A stretch of DNA of 64,000 bases from contig JAEWAQ010000052.1 in the NCBI GenBank assembly GCA_023391635.1, forward strand, positions 186,001 through 250,000, given 5' to 3'. Numbering within the stretch: position 1 is the stretch's first letter; the number at the start of each line of letters is the position of its first letter. This DNA comes from Bacillota bacterium (GTDB lineage: Bacteria; Bacillota; Bacilli; Paenibacillales; Paenibacillaceae). Of this stretch, positions 43,836 to 54,024 are shown piece by piece. The translations under genes were made by a program, and so were the position numbers. The notes below the pieces were generated by a model. The model was given only the letters and a program-made list of their open reading frames with translations. It ran no database searches and had not been told where the DNA came from.

Positions 43836-46800
43836 CTAGATCGTTTCCGCGAGCTCGAATCCGTCCAAGTAGAAATCGCCCCTGATCCACCTGATATATA
43901 CCATGACGCGTACGTTGGCCGTATTCGCCGGCGCGACTTGCGAATCCGAAATCGGAATGAAATCCGGCGTCACATCCGCATACGTCCCAGCCGTATGACT
44001 CACAATCACATTCCCGCCGCTATCGAGAAATTGCAGCCTGACATCGACGAACATGTCCCCGGTCTTGCTCGCAATGCGCAAATATCCGGTGAAATCATAC
44101 GTCCCTCCCGCAACGGCAGGCACAGTCTGATCCAATTGGGCCCATGCTCCGCTCGTGCCGCTGGCCTTCAGCGAATAGTCGCCGGACTGCTTAACCAGCG
44201 AGTCCAGGTTGAACACCCACCCCTTATCGTACGACCAATGAAGCGGCTTGCCCGCTCCATTGTCTTCCTCGAAAGAAGCGTTCAGCAGCAAATTGTCATT
44301 TTCGCCGCCCGGGTCGACCGGACCTACAAGCACGAACTCGTCCAGATAAAATGTGCCGCGCATGCCCTTCACATATATTTGAACCTGAACGTCAGCCGTG
44401 TTGGCCGGAGCAACGTAAGCGCCCGTCACTTCCGTAAAGCCTGACGTTACTTCCGTGAAACTGCCGGCCAGGTGATTGGCCAACACAGCTCCGGCAGCAT
44501 CGAGAAACCGGACCTGGGCTTCGATCGTCATCGCGCCCGTCTTCTGGGCCACATTCACGAACCCGCTCAGCGTATACGTTTCGCCCGCTTCGGCCGCCGC
44601 CGTTTGATGAAGGCCCGACCAGGCACCGTTCGTGCCGCTGACCTTCAAGGCATAATGCCCGGATTTCTTCACCAGCGAGTCCAGACTGCACATTCCTGCG
44701 TTATCGCAGGTCCACGACGCGGCTCTTCCGTTGCCGTCGTCTTCTTCAAAGAACGGATTCAGCAGTACGTTGCCGGACGGTTCGACCGGGGAAGCCAACG
44801 TGCTTGCGGTCAGCGCGGCGGCAGTCGACTCGTTGAACCCGGTGTCGAACGCAATTACCGTGAAGTTGTAGGCGGTGCCCGGCGTCAGTTGGCCGACCGT
44901 CAAAGAGGTTGCGCCGGACGTTGCGCCGACAAGCTCGCCATCCCTGTAAATCCGATAACCGATCACGGAAACATCGTCCGAAGCGGCGCTCCACGCCAGG
45001 CTGACCGTCAGGTCGGTCTGCGCCGGAGAATGCAGACCGGTCGGAGCCGCAGGCGGAACCGTGTCGTCGTCGCCGCTGCCTTGCAAAGATACTTTGACGG
45101 CAATGTCTCTCTGAAGGGCGGGGATCGACGGAATCGTGAGCGCGCCGCCCGATGCGACCGCCGTCGTCGTGGATAAGGTTGTGCCGGCAACCGTATCGTG
45201 GAACAGCACGTCGTAGGTGCCGGGAAGCATGTCGGGCAAGATCAAGGACATGCCGGAGACCGTGCGCGGAGATGCGTTGGTGTACAGCGCCTGCGTGTCA
45301 TTGATCCACAGCAGCGCCTTGTAGTTGCTTTTGAATCCGCCGACCTTGGTATCGTTCGGCTGCAGGCCGTAATCGACATGCGGCATATGAACCAAATATT
45401 TCTCCTCGGGCTGCATGAAATTCGCCATCGACTCGTACATGTCTTTGTAAAGCTGCGGCGGATCGAATGCCGATTTCGGAGCGGTATTCTGGTCGAACAG
45501 CCAGATCATGGCGGCTCCCGCCGCGCCTGCGCGGAATACCGGCGCCCAGACGCCGTCATGGAAGTAGCGGGCATTGTCCGGGTAGGTCGAATCATCCGTT
45601 CCGGTTCTCCCATATTCGGCGATATAGGAAGGACGGTTGCCGAAATCGTTCAGCATGTATTTGACCTCTTGCTCCCAGATGTCGATCATGTCCGTCCCCG
45701 TGCCATATCTGTGAAGGTTGACCGCATCAAGCGTTGTCAGCCCCTCGAATGACAGGTGGTTTTGATGCGAATGCGATTTCCAGGCGAAGCTGGTCGTCGT
45801 CGGGCGCTTGTAGAAATCCCACGATTTCCAATACGAGTCAACCTCTGCGTGCCAAGCGTCGCGAATGGCCGCGGTCGTGTCCACCTGGTTGTCCGACTCG
45901 TTCCAGTATTCCAGCAAGCCCAGCGCGCGGCTGTAGCCGAAGCGGGCGAATAAATAGCGGAGCAGCTTCTTCTGATATGCGATGGCCGTCGGGTTCGTCC
46001 AGAAATCGGTATTGTTCGACGACCAGTAGGATGGGCCGCCGTTCGCCTGGTTGTAGGCGTGTTCATTCCAATTATATAAGAAATCGCCAAAGCTGTTCAG
46101 CACCAGGTTGATGTAAATGTTGTGGTCTTCGGCGCCTTGAAAAATCGTGTCCAGCCGCTCCATGTTCTCAAGCTGGTAACGGCCGATCCCTTCATATTCG
46201 ATACTTACGTCACCTTCCGGCAGGGAATTCACCCTTGTCGTCGGACCCCATTCCGCCGCGTACCAACTCCACCATGTGCTGAGCCACAGACGCATCACAT
46301 TCATCTTGGACGCTTCGAAGGTCTCCATGGCGTCGAGCATGAAATCCGGCCGGCTCCAGGCAAAGTTCGTACCGAGCAAGGTCAGCTGACTGCCGTAGCT
46401 GTCCACGAATCGGTTGCCCTGTACCCCCATAAAACCTCGATTGGCGCCTGCCGCCGTCGCCGTAAACGTATACGTTGAGGTTTGGGTCGTTCCGCTGCCG
46501 TCCGTTACTTCCAGGTAAACCGTATGCGCCCCGGTTTCAAGCGGCGCATACCGCACCGCCCAATTCGGCGAGCTGTCGGATTTATAGAACCCCGGCATCA
46601 CATAGGTCTTGTTGGAAGGGCTTGCAAAATACGCTTTAACGTCCACTTCGTCGGGATCGAAAGGATTGGCGTACACCGTGTTCAAATTAAAAGTAATCTC
46701 CAGCATGTCATAAACGGCCGGCGTAGATGTGTTCAAATTTACAGCGGAAAATGATGCGGCGAAAGCGCGTTTGCCATCCATCAGAAATACGGCGAGCAGT

Positions 46801-46880
46801 AAGACCAGGGCTGCGGCAGCGACGGTTACGGCAGTCATAACGGTCGGACGACTGCGGGGTCCGGTTTCACAGATTGGCAT
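43836..46880 (-). CDS. Secreted multidomain clan-A glycosidase with Fn3 and twin C-terminal sandwich repeats
   Basis: This 1014-residue protein has a signal sequence or N-terminal anchor (about 15-42). An Ig-like domain resembling DUF5060 follows, then a GH5-like barrel with the acid/base pair in LEYWNESDNQ and a nucleophile candidate in YIAEYGRTG. Next come a short sandwich (ILPDMLPGTYDVLFHD), an Fn3 domain (PPAAPTGLHSPAQTDLTVSL) and two CBM4/9-like repeats starting LLNPFFEEDDGNG and LLNASFEEDNGAG. ATG 46880 follows GGGAGG by 10 bases. It is the last gene of the YesMN operon and probably attacks a plant or microbial polysaccharide outside the cell. The exact family is uncertain. Confidence 0.78.
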   Translation of the reverse strand: MPICETGPRSRPTVMTAVTVAAAALVLLLAVFLMDGKRAFAASFSAVNLNTSTPAVYDMLEITFNLNTVYANPFDPDEVDVKAYFASPSNKTYVMPGFYKSDSSPNWAVRYAPLETGAHTVYLEVTDGSGTTQTSTYTFTATAAGANRGFMGVQGNRFVDSYGSQLTLLGTNFAWSRPDFMLDAMETFEASKMNVMRLWLSTWWSWYAAEWGPTTRVNSLPEGDVSIEYEGIGRYQLENMERLDTIFQGAEDHNIYINLVLNSFGDFLYNWNEHAYNQANGGPSYWSSNNTDFWTNPTAIAYQKKLLRYLFARFGYSRALGLLEYWNESDNQVDTTAAIRDAWHAEVDSYWKSWDFYKRPTTTSFAWKSHSHQNHLSFEGLTTLDAVNLHRYGTGTDMIDIWEQEVKYMLNDFGNRPSYIAEYGRTGTDDSTYPDNARYFHDGVWAPVFRAGAAGAAMIWLFDQNTAPKSAFDPPQLYKDMYESMANFMQPEEKYLVHMPHVDYGLQPNDTKVGGFKSNYKALLWINDTQALYTNASPRTVSGMSLILPDMLPGTYDVLFHDTVAGTTLSTTTAVASGGALTIPSIPALQRDIAVKVSLQGSGDDDTVPPAAPTGLHSPAQTDLTVSLAWSAASDDVSVIGYRIYRDGELVGATSGATSLTVGQLTPGTAYNFTVIAFDTGFNESTAAALTASTLASPVEPSGNVLLNPFFEEDDGNGRAASWTCDNAGMCSLDSLVKKSGHYALKVSGTNGAWSGLHQTAAAEAGETYTLSGFVNVAQKTGAMTIEAQVRFLDAAGAVLANHLAGSFTEVTSGFTEVTGAYVAPANTADVQVQIYVKGMRGTFYLDEFVLVGPVDPGGENDNLLLNASFEEDNGAGKPLHWSYDKGWVFNLDSLVKQSGDYSLKASGTSGAWAQLDQTVPAVAGGTYDFTGYLRIASKTGDMFVDVRLQFLDSGGNVIVSHTAGTYADVTPDFIPISDSQVAPANTANVRVMVYIRWIRGDFYLDGFELAETI

Positions 46881-46920
46881 CAGTTTGTTACCTCCCAAAT
46901 TTGAAATCGGCCTAACCTTC

Positions 46921-46935
46921 TTTGCGAATCGCAAA
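46921..46935. promoter_or_regulatory. Palindrome before the large glycosidase gene
   Basis: TTTGCGAATCGCAAA has perfect seven-base arms around one central base and lies 41 bases before the start codon. It may be an operator or a small mRNA hairpin. No regulator can be assigned. Confidence 0.35.
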
Positions 46936-47011
46936 TCAGCATATGCCTGTCAAGGTAAGCATCCCTCCTTTCACAGGGCAATCTCTTGCGAAGTTAGCCG
47001 AATTCACGAAT

Positions 47012-49060
47012 TTACGGATTCTCTTCTCGCATCAGGAGCAGAACCCCATTGACCCCCAACTTGATTTCGCCACTCGCTTCTTCTCCGCTCTTCAAATCCC
47101 GGTATGCCTCCGCCAGGCGGATCGTTACCGGATCGGCATTGTGATTGATAACAAACATGATTTTCCGGCTCCCCTGCTCCCTGCAGATCGCTTCAACCCC
47201 GGCAGGCAGCCCGTTCATGGCCGGTCCGATCGATCGTTTCCGGCACAAGCCGTCCATCAGCCGTCCCAGTGCGGCCTGATTCGGCTCCGTTCCGATATAG
47301 TACGCTTCGCCTTGTCCGTACAGATTGCGTGTCACCGCCGGACAGCCGGCATAATAATCTGCTTCGAATCGCGCGACCGCATCGGCCGTCGTGGGCGCGA
47401 TCACGTCATACCATACGCCTCCGCGATAATCGACATTGCCGCCATCCCCGGCATTCCCGGCACCGCTGGCACTTCCTTCATCCGCTTCCCTGCCGAAGAC
47501 GATGCCGACCGAATCCTCGCCGTCCAATACGCCGTAGTCGTCGATTTCGATGCCGAGCAATTCCCGATAGGGCCCGGGCAGCTTCTGCGGCAGCATGCGG
47601 CTGTTCCAATCCTTCGCTCCGGCGCGGAAATCCATCACCAGACATCCTCCCGATTTCACGTAATGGTGCGCCTTCTCCGTTAATGGATCGGAGGTCAAGA
47701 TCAGATTCGGAGCGATGACCAGGTCATAATCTGACCAGTCCGCGTCAAGCGCCGTAAAATCCAATAGAATATTGCGCTCATGGAAATACCGGTAGTACGC
47801 GGCCAGATGCTCCTTGTACGCGTAACCGCGCGCATGCGGCTGAATGTCGAACACCCATTCCTGGTCGAAGCTGCGCGCGATCGCCACCCGCGCCTTGGGC
47901 GAAGTTCCGTGCAGCAGCGGAGCTGCCGCAGCCAATTCGGCCCCCACCTGCTTGACCTCCTCATATAACCTGCCGCGCTCGCCGTGGTGCGGCAAGATGC
48001 CGTGCCAATATTCCTCCAGCCCGAACGTAAGCGTTCGCCAGCGGAAATAGACGATGGCGTCCGCTCCCCGCGCAATCGATTGATACGTCCACCGGCGCAA
48101 TTCGCCCGGCTTCGGCGTCGCCGCCATCGCCCCGCCGCCGGGAGTGCCGCTCTGATGCTCCAGCACCCAATAATTGCGCCCCTTGAAGCCTCTGGTCATA
48201 TCGTGGTTGATCGCGGTGCGAAAAGCGCGTTCGGACGGCACCCGCTTCATATTCGGATAAATATCGAGCGAGACGATGTCCAGATCGGCGGCCAACTTGA
48301 AATAATCCATCTCATTGTAGCTGCCCATGATGTTGGTAGTGATCGTCTGCCCCGGGCAGAGCCGCCGCAGCGCTTCCGCCTGCAGCCGCTGATATCGGCA
48401 CACCGAATCGGACGCGAACCGGTAATAATCGAGCATCAATCCGGGGTTATGGCCCTGATGCACCGAATAACGCGGCAAGTGAACCTGCTCCCACCGGAAA
48501 TAGAGCTGGCTCGAGAAGATCGTTCCCCACGCTTCGTTAAGCTCCTCAATCGTTTCGTAGCGCTGGCGCAGCCAATTCTGAAAAGCTGTCCGGCAACGAT
48601 CGCAATAGCAGCGCGTCGTCTGAATGCCGCCGAGCTCGTTGTCGATCTGCCAGCCGACCACCCGGCTGTCGCTTCCGTAGCGCTGCGCCATGGCGGAGGC
48701 GATCGCGACGGAATGCGCTTGAAACAGCGGATGATTGAAACAGTAATGCCTGCGGGTTCCGAACCCGCGCACATGGCCCTGAGCATCGACGGGATAAATG
48801 TCGGGATGCTTCTCCATGAGCCAGATCGGCGGTCCGGCGGTCGGCGTGCCGAGAATGGTCCGTATCCCATGGCGATGAAACAGATCGATCGCCTCGTCCA
48901 GCCATTCGAAATCATAAGCGCCTTCTTCCGGTTCCAGCTTCGCCCAGGCAAATTCGGCCATTCGGACGACATTGAACCCCGCCTCCCGCATCCAGCGCGC
49001 ATCGATCTCCCATCTGTCGCGGGGCCAGTGCTCGGGATAATAGCACGCGCCAAAATACAC
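47012..49060 (-). CDS. GH42 beta-galactosidase
   Basis: This 682-residue enzyme has clear GH42 blocks: FGACYYPEHWPRDRW at the start, GWQIDNELGG with the acid/base glutamate, the zinc-loop CYCDRCRTAFQNWL, and WVLEHQSG with the nucleophile region, followed by trimerisation and C-terminal domains. It hydrolyses terminal beta-galactosyl residues. It has no signal peptide, so it probably acts on imported oligosaccharides. GTG at 49060 has GGGGAGG 8 bases upstream; the longer frame would overlap the alginate-lyase-family gene. It follows that gene by 28 bases and precedes the large glycosidase gene. Confidence 0.88.
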   Translation of the reverse strand: MYFGACYYPEHWPRDRWEIDARWMREAGFNVVRMAEFAWAKLEPEEGAYDFEWLDEAIDLFHRHGIRTILGTPTAGPPIWLMEKHPDIYPVDAQGHVRGFGTRRHYCFNHPLFQAHSVAIASAMAQRYGSDSRVVGWQIDNELGGIQTTRCYCDRCRTAFQNWLRQRYETIEELNEAWGTIFSSQLYFRWEQVHLPRYSVHQGHNPGLMLDYYRFASDSVCRYQRLQAEALRRLCPGQTITTNIMGSYNEMDYFKLAADLDIVSLDIYPNMKRVPSERAFRTAINHDMTRGFKGRNYWVLEHQSGTPGGGAMAATPKPGELRRWTYQSIARGADAIVYFRWRTLTFGLEEYWHGILPHHGERGRLYEEVKQVGAELAAAAPLLHGTSPKARVAIARSFDQEWVFDIQPHARGYAYKEHLAAYYRYFHERNILLDFTALDADWSDYDLVIAPNLILTSDPLTEKAHHYVKSGGCLVMDFRAGAKDWNSRMLPQKLPGPYRELLGIEIDDYGVLDGEDSVGIVFGREADEGSASGAGNAGDGGNVDYRGGVWYDVIAPTTADAVARFEADYYAGCPAVTRNLYGQGEAYYIGTEPNQAALGRLMDGLCRKRSIGPAMNGLPAGVEAICREQGSRKIMFVINHNADPVTIRLAEAYRDLKSGEEASGEIKLGVNGVLLLMREENP

Positions 49061-49088
49061 AACCTTCACCTCCCCATTCCAATCGGCT

Positions 49089-50354
49089 TTACGTCTGTCC
49101 GAACAGCAGCCGGTTGCGGTGATCGTCCGGATCGGGCCGAATCCGCCGCAATACGCGCAAATATCTTTCATCGCCATACGCGCGCCAGGCCATATGCAGC
49201 AGAGGAACGGCGCCGCTCAACTGTCCGGCCACAGGCTTCGTCACCTTGCCCGGCCAAGCTCCCGGATTGTCCAGATAGGGCATCAGCCAATCCAGCGCCC
49301 GGCGAATGCCGCGGCCGTCCGGCGTGGCGTAATGCCACAGATCCACATCCAACTTCTCCGCCATGACCGCCAGGTTGAAGAATGAGGTCAAGCCAAACAC
49401 CACATAATGAAAAGCGTTCGCCCGGCCAAGCTCCTCCGGCATGCTGCCGTCCGGTTCGATCTGCATGGCGATGCGTTCCGGCACGCGATCCCGAACGATA
49501 CTGCGCGCCGCGTCCAAATCTTCGCTGTGCAGCGCGTGAGCCAACGCCTGCACGCAATACCAGGAGCCATGGTTGTTCAGACATCCGGCCTCGTCCTTGC
49601 CGTGCTGGTGATGAAGCATCCAATGCAGAAAATCGCGGCACCAACGCTTCATACCGTCCGAGATGCGGGGCGTCCAATACGGACTTGGCTCCAGCAGCGG
49701 CAGCAAATTGATGACCGGCACGAGCCGTACTCCTTCGATCATGCCGCCGAACGCCACGTAAATGCCGTGTCCTTCCACGCCGGGCACATATACGGCCGGG
49801 TATCGGACCGGCGTATCGAAGCCGCTATGTCCAGGAATATACTGGGCGTACAGCATATTCGGATTCATTCGCGTCGCCTGATCGACAAACCAGGCGTCCA
49901 GGAAATCAACCGACTTGGCGGCGTATCGCTCCTCCCCCGTCAATGCGAACGCCAGCGTCAGCGCCTCGACCGCGTCATGCGTACCCGCCATCGCCGGCCG
50001 ATCGTAACGCTCGACCTCGGGGTTCACCTGGCCGTCGCGCGTCACATAGGGCAGCCCGTCCGGAGTGGCCGGATTGGGCCAATGATAGATCGACAAACTC
50101 ATATAATCGTGCTTGTCGAGACTGGGCGGCGCCTCCCGCTTGCCCGTCACGGTGAAAGGCGCCGCTTCCAGCCACCCTTCCGCTTCCGCGACGAGCTTGC
50201 GCGTAGCCGCAGCGATGTCGCCGCCCGGTTCTGTACCTTTCAGCCGCTGCAGGTACGCCAGCTTATCGTCCGAAATCCAGCCGATGCGATGCTCGGCCAG
50301 GCCGATCAGCCAATGCGCCCTTTCTTCCGTTTCATGCCCTTCAGCCTTTGACAC
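49089..50354 (-). CDS. Alginate-lyase-family protein (cytoplasmic)
   Basis: This 421-residue helical protein matches the alginate lyase (PL5-like) family in HDYMSLSIYHWPNP, PMAGTHDAVEALTLAFALTGEERYA and NNHGSWYCVQALAHAL, where the last carries the N/H pair seen at such active sites. It has no signal peptide, so it would act on imported uronic-acid oligosaccharides. The GTG start overlaps the stop of the permease gene by 14 bases; a better ribosome site is not visible. Family members vary in substrate, so alginate is not implied. Confidence 0.75.
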   Translation of the reverse strand: MSKAEGHETEERAHWLIGLAEHRIGWISDDKLAYLQRLKGTEPGGDIAAATRKLVAEAEGWLEAAPFTVTGKREAPPSLDKHDYMSLSIYHWPNPATPDGLPYVTRDGQVNPEVERYDRPAMAGTHDAVEALTLAFALTGEERYAAKSVDFLDAWFVDQATRMNPNMLYAQYIPGHSGFDTPVRYPAVYVPGVEGHGIYVAFGGMIEGVRLVPVINLLPLLEPSPYWTPRISDGMKRWCRDFLHWMLHHQHGKDEAGCLNNHGSWYCVQALAHALHSEDLDAARSIVRDRVPERIAMQIEPDGSMPEELGRANAFHYVVFGLTSFFNLAVMAEKLDVDLWHYATPDGRGIRRALDWLMPYLDNPGAWPGKVTKPVAGQLSGAVPLLHMAWRAYGDERYLRVLRRIRPDPDDHRNRLLFGQT

Positions 50355-51222
50355 TGCCGATCGTCAGCCCTCTCGCAAAATATTTTTGAAAGAACGGAAA
50401 AACAAACAGCAACGGGCCGGCCGCGACGACCGCAAGCGCGAAACGTACGGTCTCCGTAGGCAACTGGAATGTCGACGGATCGACGCCCGACGGCAGTTGA
50501 TCGGCCATCTGCCGGATAAACTCCGCTTTCTGCAAAATCCGCTGGAGCAAATATTGCAGCGTGTACAAATTCTCGTTGCGAATATAGATCAGCGCCGTGT
50601 ACCATTCGTTCCATCGTCCCAGCACGTTAAGCAAGGCAAGCGTTGCCAGCACAGGCTTGGAAATCGGCAGAATCATCTGCCAATAGATGCGAAACTCGCC
50701 TGCGCCGTCCATCTTGGCCGACTCGATTATCGACACCGGCAACCCCTGGAAAAACGTGCGAAAGATAATAATATGGAAAGCGTTGGCCAGCGAGGGTAAA
50801 ATATAGATCCAGAAGCTGTTGCCGAGGCCGAAATATTGCGTATTCAAAATATAGGTCGGGATCAGTCCGCCGCCGAACAGCATCGTGAAAAAAATAAAAA
50901 AAGTGATCGGCCGCCTCCATTTGAACGTGGTCCGGGACAGCGGATACGCGCACAACGACATGATAAACACGCTGGCGATCGTCCCGAATACGGCTTGCAA
51001 CACCGTGACCGCATACGATCTGATCATTTGCGCCGGATTGTCGAACACGATCCGATACGCGGTGAAATCCCAGTCCATCGGAATCAGCTTGTAGCCGTGC
51101 CGAATCACTTCCTGCTCGTTCGACAATGAGACGGCGACAATCAGGAGAAAAGGCACAATAAAAAGCAGAGAGAGAGCGATAAAATAGGCGTGAATAAGTC
51201 TCACCGTCAATTTCGATTGCAT
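50341..51222 (-). CDS. LplC-type carbohydrate ABC permease
   Basis: This 293-residue permease has six membrane segments and the EAA loop IESAKMDGAGEFRIYWQMILP, and ends in FFQKYFARGLTIGSVKG, the typical LplC/YtcP tail. The ATG follows GGAGGGG. It pairs with the LplB-type permease at 51238 and the binding lipoprotein at 52249. The cognate ATPase is not in the window. Confidence 0.9.
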   Translation of the reverse strand: MQSKLTVRLIHAYFIALSLLFIVPFLLIVAVSLSNEQEVIRHGYKLIPMDWDFTAYRIVFDNPAQMIRSYAVTVLQAVFGTIASVFIMSLCAYPLSRTTFKWRRPITFFIFFTMLFGGGLIPTYILNTQYFGLGNSFWIYILPSLANAFHIIIFRTFFQGLPVSIIESAKMDGAGEFRIYWQMILPISKPVLATLALLNVLGRWNEWYTALIYIRNENLYTLQYLLQRILQKAEFIRQMADQLPSGVDPSTFQLPTETVRFALAVVAAGPLLFVFPFFQKYFARGLTIGSVKG

Positions 51223-51237
51223 CGAAATCCCCTCCTG

Positions 51238-52161
51238 TCAGAACAAGGCGTTCTCCGGCTTGACTTTGCGAATGATCGCGTTGGAGAAGACGATCAGCAC
51301 AAGACCGACGAACGATTGAAACAGCCCGACGGCGGCTGTCATGCCAAGTTGTCCCCCCTTGAGCCCGCGGAATACGTACGTGTCGATAATGTCCGTGGTC
51401 GGATACAGCACGCCGACATCGCGCGGGATTTGATAGAACAGGCCGAAGTCGCCGCGGAACGTATCTCCGATGGCGAGCAGCACGATGATGGTCATGACCG
51501 GCGCAAGGGAAGGGATCGAGACGTGCAAACTTTGCTTCCAGCGGTTGGCCCCGTCGATTTTGGCCGCTTCATAGATTTCCGGGTCGGTGCCCATCAGCGC
51601 GGCGTAATAAATAATGCTCGACAGCCCGATGCCTTTCCACAAGGAGAAGACGGTCAAGATGAACGGCCAGTATCGGGGCTCGGAATACCAGTTGACCGCT
51701 TCGAAGCCCATCGCCGTAATCGCCTGATTCAAGAGGCCAAGACTCGGATTAAGCAGCGTATAGCTGATATAACCGACGAGCACCCAGGATACGAAGGTCG
51801 GCAAAATCATCGTCGTCTGGTAGTATTTGAGCGCCAGCCGGTTGCGAACTTCAAAAAGCAGCAGCGCGACGGACGCCGCTGCCGCGTTGCCGACCACGAT
51901 AAAGAGGAGACTGTAGCCTACCGTGTTGCGCGTAATTCGCCAGGCATCCTGGGATTGGAAGAAAAAATCAAGATTTTTCAGGCCCACCCATTCGCTGCCC
52001 AGAATGCCCAGATGATACTTGAAGTCTTTGAACGCCATGATCACGCCGAACATCGGCAAATAATGAAAAATAATAAAATACAGAATGGCTGGTACGGTAA
52101 GCAGCAGCAATATGCGATTATCCCTCGTCAAATGCCTGTTCGTGGCTTGCAGTTTCGGCAC
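51238..52161 (-). CDS. LplB-type carbohydrate ABC permease
   Basis: This 307-residue permease has six membrane segments from LLLLTVPAILYFIIFHYLP and the EAA loop YEAAKIDGANRWKQSLHVSIP, with the C-terminal GLFQSFVGLVLIVFSNAIIRK of the LplB/YteP group. A GTG at 52161 follows AAGGAGAGATTGAC; the longer frame has no ribosome site. It lies between the binding protein and the LplC-type gene. Confidence 0.9.
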   Translation of the reverse strand: MPKLQATNRHLTRDNRILLLLTVPAILYFIIFHYLPMFGVIMAFKDFKYHLGILGSEWVGLKNLDFFFQSQDAWRITRNTVGYSLLFIVVGNAAAASVALLLFEVRNRLALKYYQTTMILPTFVSWVLVGYISYTLLNPSLGLLNQAITAMGFEAVNWYSEPRYWPFILTVFSLWKGIGLSSIIYYAALMGTDPEIYEAAKIDGANRWKQSLHVSIPSLAPVMTIIVLLAIGDTFRGDFGLFYQIPRDVGVLYPTTDIIDTYVFRGLKGGQLGMTAAVGLFQSFVGLVLIVFSNAIIRKVKPENALF

Positions 52162-52248
52162 GTCAATCTCTCCTTGCCCGGAATCCTTTGCGTCCCAAGA
52201 CCGCAAGGCCGGAACGTTCCGATTCCGGCCTGACGATCCTGGAGCATC

Positions 52249-53862
52249 TTACCTGGCCGGAACGCTTATTCCTTTGGAGGTCAGGAAGGCATCCACTTGC
52301 CGCTGAAGTTCCACTCTTACTTTCTCCGAACCCGCCTTGTGCAGCTTGTCGATAAATTCCTCATATTTCTTCTCGTGATCGTTCAGAGCGCCCAGCGAGA
52401 GCCCCTCGTACTCTTTGGCAATCGCATTCAGTTGGGCGAATTCCGACTGGACGCCGGACAGATCGGCTAAAAACCCGACCAGCGGCGAGACGATGGCGTT
52501 ATCCTGAATGTCTTTGATATAATCGCCATAACCTTCCATCTCAACCGACGTTTCGTACGCGTTGAATTGATTGCCCGACACAAACTTGCTGAACGCGCCA
52601 TTCTTCCTGCCATCACTTGGCATATCTACCGGAATTTGCTCAATTCGATTCTCGCCAATTTTCTTGTAGTGAACGCCTTCGATGCCAAAGGTGATAATAT
52701 TGTTCAGTTCTTTGCCTTTGGACGAATTCATCAGATCGATCAGCATCATGGCCCGCTCCGGATGTTCCGCCGTCCGCGGGATCGCCGTCGCCGAGGACGC
52801 CGAGCCCGGAAGCACGCGCCAGTCCTTCTCGACCGGAATGACTTCGATCGGGAACCCGTAACGATTCGACTCCGTCGCGCTCTGGTCTTTGTAGCTCGTA
52901 TGGAACCACAGCGTGTAACCGTCCGGCTGCCCTTCGTCCTGCCGGCGATTCTGGTTGCTCAAGATGTCGGAGCGGATAAACCCTTTCTTGAACCAGTCCG
53001 CCATTACGTCGTAGTACAGCTTGACAGCCGGCGATTCGAATCGCAATTGAACGGTATAGGTGCTGTCATTCTCGCGGATGGAGAACGGCCCGGTATGCCC
53101 GCCCGCCACCGACGTGCCGTTGTTCAGACGCGAGAACAGCGTATCCGACAGGCCGAGCTTCAGTTCGCCCGCATCCTTCAGCTTCTGCATATATTCTTCC
53201 AGAATATCGTAATCGGCTTGCGTCCATTCGCGTCCTTCCCTGGAGAAGAACTGCTTCTCCGCCTTCTCGTAATCCCAATACTTGTCCGCCAGCGCCTTGG
53301 GCGTCCTCAAGCCGGCGCGCAAATCGAACATGTCCTTGTAGCTTGGAATCGCATACAGCACGCCGTCCACCCGGGTGAAATCGAATACCCATGCCGGCAC
53401 ATCGTCGCGGATGTCCGCTCCGTACTGCTCGTACAGATCGTCAATCGGCAAAAAGGCGCCCTTGCCGACCTGATCGGCGAAGTCGTGCACAAATCCGGTC
53501 CAGGCCAGGTCGAACTTCTCGCCCGAGGCGGCGGCAAGCTCCCATCTTTCCGCGTACTCCGCCTGCGTAACGACTTCAAACTCCACCTTCGTGTTCGGCA
53601 GGTAATTCTGCAGGCGCTCATTGAAGTGCTTGAATACGTCGTCCGTCTCTTCCTTTTTGTCGCCCAGAATGAACCATTTCAGCGTCACAGGCTCCAGTTC
53701 CTTGCCCGTATCGGCGGGTGCGGAGCTGCCGGAAGCAGGCGGGCTGCTGTTCTGCTGCCCCGCTCCCTCATTGTTTTTGGAGTTCGTGCAGCCCGCGGCC
53801 AGCAAGGCGATCGCCAGACAGCATGCAAACACGCACATCATCGTTTTGTTCAAGCGCTTCAT
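52249..53862 (-). CDS. LplA/YtcQ-type sugar-binding lipoprotein
   Basis: This 537-residue binding protein has a lipoprotein signal (LLAAGC, lipidated C25) and a Ser/Ala/Pro linker. The binding domain is of the large (about 500-residue) LplA type: LKWFILGDKKEETDDVFKHF, then AIPSYKDMFDLRAGLR. The ATG at 53862 follows GGGGGA. Expression should be controlled by the YesMN pair encoded just upstream. It likely captures oligosaccharides made by extracellular enzymes of this locus. Confidence 0.9.
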   Translation of the reverse strand: MKRLNKTMMCVFACCLAIALLAAGCTNSKNNEGAGQQNSSPPASGSSAPADTGKELEPVTLKWFILGDKKEETDDVFKHFNERLQNYLPNTKVEFEVVTQAEYAERWELAAASGEKFDLAWTGFVHDFADQVGKGAFLPIDDLYEQYGADIRDDVPAWVFDFTRVDGVLYAIPSYKDMFDLRAGLRTPKALADKYWDYEKAEKQFFSREGREWTQADYDILEEYMQKLKDAGELKLGLSDTLFSRLNNGTSVAGGHTGPFSIRENDSTYTVQLRFESPAVKLYYDVMADWFKKGFIRSDILSNQNRRQDEGQPDGYTLWFHTSYKDQSATESNRYGFPIEVIPVEKDWRVLPGSASSATAIPRTAEHPERAMMLIDLMNSSKGKELNNIITFGIEGVHYKKIGENRIEQIPVDMPSDGRKNGAFSKFVSGNQFNAYETSVEMEGYGDYIKDIQDNAIVSPLVGFLADLSGVQSEFAQLNAIAKEYEGLSLGALNDHEKKYEEFIDKLHKAGSEKVRVELQRQVDAFLTSKGISVPAR

Positions 53863-54024
53863 GCGAGGGTCCCCCTTCGTTTGGTCGGCCGTTGCCTGCG
53901 TTGTATCCATGCGGCCTCGACGTACTTCTAACCTAAAACAAGGCGGCTTCTTCTATCTACTCCAAATATTTAGGGTTCATAAACTGCACCTTCTCCCGAC
54001 TCTCTTCTTGTCCGGTATCTTAAT

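Noticed and set aside
49089..50354. Firm call of alginate as substrate
   Set aside because: The family is broad, the protein is cytoplasmic, and no other alginate-pathway gene is nearby.
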